From Mauremys mutica (Eukaryota > Chordata > Testudines > Geoemydidae), in NCBI RefSeq assembly GCF_020497125.1, contig NC_059082.1, positions 18,713,965 to 18,777,964 on the forward strand: 64,000 bases of DNA, in the 5' to 3' direction. This document shows positions 56,840-64,000 of this stretch, piece by piece. The notes beneath the pieces were generated by a model. It was not told where the DNA came from, searched no databases, and was given only the letters and a program-made list of their open reading frames with translations. The position numbers and the translations under genes are program-made. How positions within the stretch are numbered: the stretch's first letter is position 1; every line of letters starts with the position of its first letter.

Positions 56840-57500
56840 TGGAAGGACCACTCGTGGCAAGATGAGAAGGTCCTGCTGAGGCGATCTGCCAAAGCATTCC
56901 TGGCCCTGGGGAGGTGTGCGTCTATGAGATAGATGTCATGTTGCACACAGCAAAGAGTCCTGTGGCACCTTATAGACTAGCAGACATATTGGAGCATGAG
57001 CTTTCATGGGTGAATACCCACTTCATCGGATGCATGTAGTGGAAATTTCCAGAGGCAGGTATAAATATGCAAGCAAGAATCATGCTAGAGATAACGAGGT
57101 TAGTTCAGTCAGGGAGGATGAGGCCCTCTTCTAGCAGTTGAGGTGTGAACACCAAGGGAGGAGAAACTGCTTTTATAGTTGGCTAGCCATTCAGTCTTTG
57201 TTTAATTCTGAGCTGATGGTGTCAAATTTGCAGATGAACTGAAGCTCAGCAGTTTCTCTTTGAAGTCTGGTCCTGAAGTTTTTTTGCTGCAGGATGGCTA
57301 CTTTTACACAGAAGTCCAAGAGCCTTAAGGCTTCTTGGCAAAGGGCAGACGATCTGGCTCCACCTTGCTTGTTGATATAGAACACAGTTGCTGTATTGTC
57401 TGTCAGGACCTGGACCACCAGGCTTTCTATGTGGCTTAGCAGGCCAGGTGAACCGCTCTGAGCTCCCTGACACTGATGTGTAAGGAGTGATCGTGACTTG
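56840..57500 (-). pseudogene. DIRS RNase H (copy C), split by insertion
   Basis: VLTDNTATVFYINKQGGARS and ALCQEALRLLDFC end at about 57306. The frame resumes past the inserted 355 bp with DIYLIDAHLPRARNALADRL (near 56945-56880), so one RNase H domain is cut in two. Confidence 0.85.
56951..57305 (-). mobile_element. Penelope-like fragment with 6-bp target duplication
   Basis: 355 bp inserted in DIRS RNase H, flanked by ACACAG (56945-56950, 57306-57311). The left part has 'agagtcctgtggcacctta', 'tagactagcagacatattgg' and 'catgagctttcatgggtgaa', matching the terminal segment of the copies at 10.5 and 53.2 kb. The right part has a minus frame with TAELQFICKFDTISSELNKD. Confidence 0.75.
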
Positions 57501-57517
57501 ACCAACGACCTTGCGTG

Positions 57518-58520
57518 CTAAGATCGCCACCCCAGGTCCGAGGCACCAGAGATGAGGGTCATCAATGGGGACAGAGCCGCGAAGGGAACTCGAACACCAA
57601 TGCAGGATTCTGTCACCAGATGAGTGACGACAGTAGGTGGTCCGGGACCCTGACCACACAATCCATGCTGTCGGTTGGGGATGTAGACCGACGCCAGCCA
57701 CGCCTGCAGGGGCCTGAGACATGGTCCAGCACATGCGGCTCTGCAAATGCAGGGCACCACATGACCCAACAATCGCAGGCATGTGTGGGCAGTGCCGAGA
57801 GGGTGGGCTTGCATGCACGAGATGAGGTCCGCCATGGCTTGGAACCAATCCTCAAGGAGGAAGGCTCTGGCCTCAGTAGAGTCGAGGACCGCTCCAATGA
57901 ACTCTATGCGTTGCACTGGAACTATGGTTGACTTTTTCTCATTTATTAATAGCCCCAGGTCGCGACAGGTGGAGCAAACCAGATCAAGATGCTGCCGCAC
58001 CTGATCCTGGGACTGGTCCTTCATTAGCCAGTCGTCGAGGAACTGGTAAATCTAAACACCCCAGCGCCTCAGGTAAGCGGCCACTGGCGCTATGCACTTT
58101 GTGAATACTCTTGGGGCTGATGAGAGACCGAATGGCAGCACTGTGAATTGGAAATGGCGCTGGCCCAGCACAAAACGGAGGAAGTGCCTGTCCCCTGGGA
58201 AAATGGAAAGGTGTGTCCTTCACGTCAAGGGCGATGTACCAGTCTCCTGGATCTAGGGAGGGGATGATAAAGGCTAGGGAGACCAAGCGAAACTTCAACT
58301 TCTTGAGAGACTTGCTGAGGCGACGTAGGTCCAAAATGGATCTGAGGCCCCCTTTTGCTTTCAGGATTAGATAGTAGCGGAAGTAGAACCCATTTCCTTT
58401 CATGTCCCAAAGGACCTCCTCCTTTGCCCTCAGGTGTAGGAGATTCTCGACCTCTTGGATGAGAAGCTGCTCATGAGATTGGTCTCTGAAGAGGGATGGG
58501 GAAAGGAAGGTCGGCCACAA
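57518..58520 (-). pseudogene. DIRS reverse transcriptase (copy C, frameshifted)
   Basis: GNGFYFRYYLILKAKGGLRS, ILDLRRL, SLDPGDWYIALDVKD in one frame; then a shift near 58200; then FLDDWL at 58042-58028, the RT catalytic box (Asp-Asp), followed by LGLLINEKKS and IEFIGAVLDSTEARAFL. Motif order and DDW context are those of DIRS RT. At least one frameshift and one stop. Confidence 0.85.
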
Positions 58521-60791
58521 ACTGCAGGGTGTAACCTGAAGATATTACATTGAGCACCCAATGGTCTGAGGTCAGATGAGACAAGGCCGACCAGAAGGGG
58601 AACAGGCGGTTGAGGAAAGAGTGGGAGGGTGGATCCTGGAAAGTAACTGGGGTGCCGTCCTCGAGCACACCCCCTCAAAATGTCTGCTTCTGGCCTCCTT
58701 AGTTCCTGGAAGGGCCAGGCCGAGCAGACGAATGGGAAAACAACAGATGTCTCCACTTAGACCTCTTGTCTCTATCCTTTCTCCTGTGGGTGCTCAGCTG
58801 GGTAGTTCCCCGGGACCTTGACTGGGTAGGTGGAGGATGGAATGGCCTCCTGGCCTGCTGAGGAGTATGAAGGCCCAAGGAGCGGAGGATGGCACGGGAG
58901 TCTTTAAGGCCATGGAGCTTTGAGTCCGTGAGCTCAGAGAAGAGCTCAGCCCCCTCAAACGGGAGGTCCTGAATGGTGGCCTGCATCTCCTGGGAAAACC
59001 CAGAAACCAGGAGCTGCATCTCATGGCCACCACAGAGGTGATCACTCTGGCCACTGAGTCCATAGCGTCCCAGGCTCGGTCCTGTGAGAGGGCCTGGGCT
59101 CGGTCCTAAGGGAGGGACTCCTTGAATTTGTTAAGAGAGTCCCAAAGATTAAAATTGTACCTGCCTAACAGGGCCTGGTGGTTAGACACCTGAAATTGCA
59201 GGCTGGACGTCAAATTAACTTTTCTGCCAAACAAATCCAGTCTTTTGATGTCTTTGTTTTTCGGCATGCCACTGACTTAATTCTGCCTGTCTCTTTCATT
59301 AACAGTGGACACAACCAGTGATGCTGCTGGACAGTGTGTACACAAATATTCAAACCCTTTTGCACGGATGTAGTACTTCTTTTCCACTTTCTTAGAAGTA
59401 GACGGAATGGAAGAGGGGGTCTGCCACAGCCTTTTGGCAATTTTAAGGGCCCCTGGGTAGACAGGCAGTGCGACCCGGGCCGGGGTGGAAAAGGATATAA
59501 CATTAAAGAGATCGTCGCACTCCTCCACAAACTCATTAATTTTTAAGTTCAAATTGGTAGTCGCCCTTTTAAGGAGGGCCTAGTGCTCCTTTAAGTCATC
59601 GGGGGGACTGCCCGTTTGGGAGGGACCTGCCACCACTTCGTCCAGAGATGATGACAACAACGGCACTGCTGGGGAAGGGACAGCTCCATAGGTGTTGGAG
59701 CCTGCTGCGCTGCGTTGGATTCAGTGCAGTGTTCCAGTTCTGGTGCCGGCCAGGGCTTGTCCAAGGCAGACAGGGAAGGCTGGTGGGAATATGGGACTGG
59801 AATTATGGGCATGCCCGACAGGTTCCAGTATGGATATTGAGTGGGCTACTGTCACTGCTGCCATGCCGCCGCTGCAGATGCCGCCCTGGTCTCGTGGGTT
59901 GGCGGCGAATCACCCCCTCGGGCTGAACTCCCAGTCCAACTCGCACCATTGCCCTTCCGGCGACCAGAGCAAAGCCATCGAGGCCTAAGTCTGCCAACTG
60001 ACCCTGGTTGGTGACCAATGAGAAGAGGGAGAGGATTGGTGCCTAATCGATGAGCGGAACTGGGAAGGTGGAGATCGGTGCCATGATAGGGAACGATCCC
60101 GCCACGGTGGGGATTGACATCTGGGAGAACATCTAGGCGAAGGTAATCTGAGATCTTTGGCGGGAAGCTTGCCGGTACCGGGGGTATTGGAACCAGTGCT
60201 TCAACTCATGTCCCATGCCTCATAGGGAGAGAGTGCGGCATTGGGGACCTGGGCCTTCTGACCGGAGACTGAGGGTGCGATGCCAGGGTCCTAGGCTGCA
60301 GAGATGGGGACCAAGAGTTCTCCACTGCACCCTATGGGGTGGTCCCATGACCAGCTTGCCCTCAGATGTTCGGGTTTTAGCTGAGTCTGGCGCCTGGCAC
60401 AGTGTTTGCAATGCTGGTCGGCCTGCTTGTTCTTTAGCTGCTGGGGCTGCTTCAGGCAACGAGGGCCCTAGGAAAAGCTAGAGCCCCCTGACGCTCCCAA
60501 GAGTCCGATCCCCGGCCGGGCTAGGGGGTCTGACCTCGGCAGTACTCCCATGAAGCCCCAGGGTGGGCACATGGCCTGACACGGGTCCTTTGCCTGAAGC
60601 CCCTTTACCTCTGGTGCCAGGGGGCTCTTCTTCTTTTGCCGCTTCTTAGGCATTGGTAAGGGGAAAAGGTGCCAGGCGGAGCATGGTGCCGATGATGTGC
60701 TCCGCACAGATGCTGAGGTGCTTGGCGTGGGATCTGAGCAAGAGGGCTCCAATGCAAGACGAAGCACAATCTCCAACAGGAGGGCACTCAA
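58430..60791 (-). pseudogene. DIRS gag-like region (copy C)
   Basis: Several broken minus frames. A basic MPKKRQKKK segment near 60650 looks like the gag N-terminus. At 59019-58699 there is MQATIQDLPFEGAELFSELT, DSKLHGLKDSRAILRSLG. This repeats the copy B pattern and is typical of vertebrate DIRS ORF1. Broken by stops. Confidence 0.65.
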
Positions 60792-61127
60792 GCAGATATC
60801 CCACTCCTTTCAGGTGCTAGGGCCAAAGTTGTTATTCTGCACTTGACCTTTCTATGGGACTCCTCCAACCACTTCAAACAACAGTCGTGGGGGTCTCTAA
60901 TAGGCATCGGCCTGTTGCATGACGAGCATGGTTTGAAGCCGGGAGAACATGGCATGCCCCACTCCAGAGCTAAGTCCCAGCTGGGACTCTAACTACCAAA
61001 CTAACCTAACACTTCACTTAACAGCTAACTACGTACCTACAAACTATATACAAAGATGATAAACGAGTTGTAAAAAACTGCTAATGCTCTTGCAATGCTA
61101 GACAAGGCGCTTTGACCATCATGGGCA

Positions 61128-61322
61128 GTAAGATGGAACTTTGAGGGTGTAGGGTTAGCAGTGCCTGATATACCAGTGCATGAGCGCGGCACTCAAGGGG
61201 GTGCCACAACTGACCCTACCAATACCGCTAAGGCAAAAATCTCCGAAGACTATGCACGTGGGCGTGCACACACCTAGAATGGAATGAACATGAGCAAGCA
61301 CTCAAAGAATAGCTCCTTGCAG
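61128..61322. repeat. DIRS copy C right inverted terminal repeat
   Basis: Mirror of the left repeat: 'accgctaaggcaaaaatctc' at 61222-61242 against the left 'gagatttttgccttagcggt'. Confidence 0.85.
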
Positions 61323-64000
61323 GAAAGGACTCAGACCATCTCACACTTCTAAACAGGGTGATTTCCACAAGAAAGATAACTTTGATTGCTATAAAATATA
61401 AACAAGATTCACTCCTGGGTTTAAAAAGAGCTTTGGTATGAGCACAGAGGTTCAAAAGTAAAGCACCAACAAGCCATCAGATACTTTCTGATACATGATC
61501 TTAAACAACTGACAGCTCTATGGAAGTAGGAGACGTGAGGATGTACAGGAAGGGTATATCAACAGTTAATCAGGTTTAGGGCTCCAACAGCTGACATTTG
61601 AACCTACAAACAACTGTAGGTAAGTAAGGACTCAAGGATGCTTTGAGTGGCTGGAATTTCTAAAACTTGCACCAAGTACAGTGGCTAAAGGACTGTAGCT
61701 TCAATCTTCTGGCTGTTAACTTTAACCTTGACAGGTTCAGGTGAAGAACTAGATAGAGATACAGCTGATCCTTGAAGAATGAGAGAGGCTATGGGCTGAA
61801 GATGGATTTTGGAAGCACATTGGAGAACCAAGACCTTCAGATTCAGAAGAAGGCACTTGGAATAATCTTTGCTTGAAACCTCTTGATATATTCCTGGCCA
61901 TCTTGCTATAAGTAGGGGGAATCCAATACCTACATCCAGGCCCCCAAATAGTTGAATGAGAGGGCATTCACCCTCCAAACATGAGGGTCCCAATACCTGG
62001 TACAACAGAGAGAGAATTGCTGAACTCTAATCCCAACAAACAAATCCACCTGATGAAGAACCCAGTTTTAGAATACTTCCCTTAAGTGTAAATGGCTGAA
62101 GTGAACAGGAGAGCCTTTTCTAATTTGGATAGACTACAAAGGGACTTGCTCCTGAGTGAGGAACTCACATCACTACCCTGTATGCTGCATATATGCAACT
62201 GAAGCACAGCAGTTACATTTTTTCTGAGACAGAACACGGGCGGGCGGGCGGAGAGGAAAAATCTCACCAGCAAAAATGAAGAGATAAACTGCATAAAGCT
62301 GTCTACCAGAGACAGAAGGACTGGGGACTCAAAGGAACCACATCAGTGCTAGGAATCGCTACAGAAGATATGGATGGGTAGTGGTTTTGAGTAGGCAGAT
62401 AGTTCATTCTCACAGTTTCCCTGAGATAAAGTGTTTTTCTCACTGTACACTATTTTACACAAGTATTCATCTGAAGTCTGGCTGTATTTTAAAAAGAGAG
62501 AGACGCATTTAAAAGAAAAAAGTGAGTTAGAGGTAGTTTCACTAACTACAAATGCCCCATAACCCCCATTGCCAATTTTTATATTTTTACAGAGAGAATT
62601 TTGTTCAGTTATAGTTATATTAGGTGCTATTATGGGCAGCACAGATAGTGCTGTGTATAATTAGAAATAATGGAAAATATCAGGTAATATGTAACAGTTG
62701 ATAAAAAGAAGAAATGTGATCCTTTAAGATGAACTTACAATAAAATTCAATTAAAAAGACTTATGAAATGATAATTCCATTTGCTTGGTGTTTTTAATAT
62801 GTGTGTCACACTTTTCCCAAGCTACTCTGGGAAAAGTGGAAGTCAAACTCAATGGTGAATATGAATCATTGTAAATTAATATATTAAGTTATGGATGGAA
62901 GCCAATATTTAACTCGAGCTATCAAAAAATAAAAGTTTGTGTAAGTTAAATTTTGCCACTTAAGTACATTGAAAATGTTTGTGATTTCTGAAATTTTTGA
63001 CATTCTTCACAAAACTGCAGTTAAGTGAGTTGTATTCCTAGCAATTCAAACTTTGATTAATACACTCTTATTAGAGCTCAGAAGTCAAACTGAAAAAATT
63101 AACCAAAGTCCTCATCCTGCAACCACTAAACAGGAATGCTTCTTATTGAAGTCAAAGGGAATTTGGTTTACATAAAGATTTCAGAAATAAAGCCCATAGT
63201 ATATAGATGTGCTAAGAACTTAAAATGGTGAAGAAAGCTGTTATTAGCCTTAAATAATGTTAGATTTTTAAATAAAAGGGGTATCAGATAACTGAAGGCA
63301 ACGATAAAGACGTTTGCACATTAAATTCAAGAAGAGATGAAAGTTTTGCTCTTCAGATATTAGGTTATTTTATTTTCTTGTTTCAAGCATTTATCAGCTT
63401 CTGATCTAAAGCTATGACAACAGCATGAAGTAGCTTAAAGAGACCCTAACCACTGATTTCCCAATCCTGCAATAAAATGGATGCAATCAAACAAACTCCT
63501 GTGGTCCTGTCCCCCAAAGTCAGAGTTCTGTGCAGGTGCACAGATCTGCCTGTACACCTCTCATTTCATAATCAAGGCCTAAATTTATCTTGATACTTAA
63601 ATTTTTTGAAAAGATAAGTGAAACACTCAAAAAATCTAAGTATTTTTTAGTAACAGTTAAAAAGGCTTGTTTAAAATATATAACTTAAGCTAACAGTGTC
63701 ACTTAAAAAAAGTATTTATATTACCATGATGACATACTGTATTTAGAAATGAATTGATTCATTTTTAATCAATCAGTTTTTTGTCTTTAATAAATCTATT
63801 AAGTTATTGAGATCAAGGAACTATAATTTTCTTTACTAAGAAAAATTCAGGCAGATTTTTAGAAGAGTGTGAACAGAAGTTTTGTTTTTATTACAAATCA
63901 TACATTAAAAAAGTGCAGCAAGAAAATCTCAACTGTATTGATAGTCTGTAATGATCACACAACTGAAGACCGAATGTACTTCATGTGATATATTATGGAG
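61323..64000. other. GABPB1 intron beyond DIRS copy C
   Basis: No exon was recognised. A minus frame at 62005-61685 (ALILQGSAVSLSSSS-like) is open but unidentified. A CGGG simple repeat occurs at 62235-62252. The rest is AT-rich unique DNA up to the window edge. Confidence 0.5.
62235..62252. repeat. (CGGG)n simple repeat
   Basis: Short run of CGGGCGGGCGGGCGG. Confidence 0.8.

Larger units (their letters stand above)
54150..61322 (-). mobile_element. DIRS-like retrotransposon, copy C (most complete, nested)
   Basis: About 7.2 kb, or about 5.9 kb without later insertions. Inverted ends: left 54150-54350 and right 61128-61322 share words such as CATTCCATTCTAGGTGTG and 'ggagatttttgccttagcgg'. 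An internal complementary region at 54378-54430 is the reverse complement of the outermost left end, a DIRS hallmark. Minus-strand order is gag, RT, RNase H, tyrosine recombinase. Frames are broken (frameshift in RT near 58.2 kb, stops in gag), so it is dead. It lies in the GABPB1 intron, sense to that gene. Interrupted by an LTR (54712-55613) and a Penelope-like fragment (56951-57305). Confidence 0.88.

Noticed and set aside
55991..56946. Several minus-strand frames that look like separate small genes
   Set aside because: They are fragments of one DIRS recombinase/RNase H region broken by frameshifts, not independent genes.
57515..57931. Plus-strand frame of 138 residues
   Set aside because: It is the antisense shadow of the DIRS reverse transcriptase/RNase H region on the minus strand.
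1..64000. CRISPR array, bacterial operon or new immune system
   Set aside because: No regularly spaced direct repeats were found; intron-exon structure and repeat content are plainly vertebrate.

Overview
This is a vertebrate nuclear genomic window, most likely from a turtle; a crocodilian is the main alternative. Genes are split into short exons with GT/AG introns. The spaces between exons are filled with repeats typical of chelonian genomes: CR1 LINEs, a tRNA-derived SINE with a CR1-like tail, MIR/L2 relics, DIRS tyrosine-recombinase retrotransposons, Penelope-type fragments and many hAT, Harbinger-type and TA-flanked MITEs. The species call is inference from repeat content and protein similarity.

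Three host genes are present in the order known from human chromosome 15q21 (SLC27A2, HDC, GABPB1). The last six coding exons of SLC27A2 lie on the + strand at 4163-16355 and encode the C-terminal 296 residues of a very-long-chain acyl-CoA synthetase / fatty acid transporter ending in -LKL. HDC, histidine decarboxylase, is complete on the - strand: 12 coding exons from an ATG at 30296 to a stop at 18989, giving 658 residues with every junction in frame. The two genes converge tail to tail, about 2.4 kb apart. The terminal exon of GABPB1 (long, leucine-zipper isoform) is on the - strand at 49512-49664; the rest of that gene must lie beyond the right edge.

Between HDC and GABPB1, and inside the GABPB1 intron, sit three DIRS-like elements, all with their coding strand on -: about 37.01-40.49 kb, 41.82-47.23 kb and 54.15-61.32 kb. 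Each has inverted terminal repeats. The third keeps recognisable gag, reverse transcriptase, RNase H and tyrosine recombinase segments, all broken. It was later hit by a 902-bp LTR insertion with a 5-bp target duplication and by a 355-bp Penelope-like fragment with a 6-bp duplication. Other nested insertions are a hAT MITE in a CR1-like LINE (13.7 kb) and an inverted LTR pair in a CR1 (32.1-32.7 kb).

The genes are not an operon; each has its own role (fatty acid activation, histamine synthesis, ETS-family GABP transcription factor). I saw no CRISPR array, rRNA, functional tRNA or bacterial-type system, and no convincing new biological system. The observations most worth following are the repeat architectures: conserved hammerhead-like palindromes, a TATA-bearing MITE, and an LTR with two candidate 3' ends.
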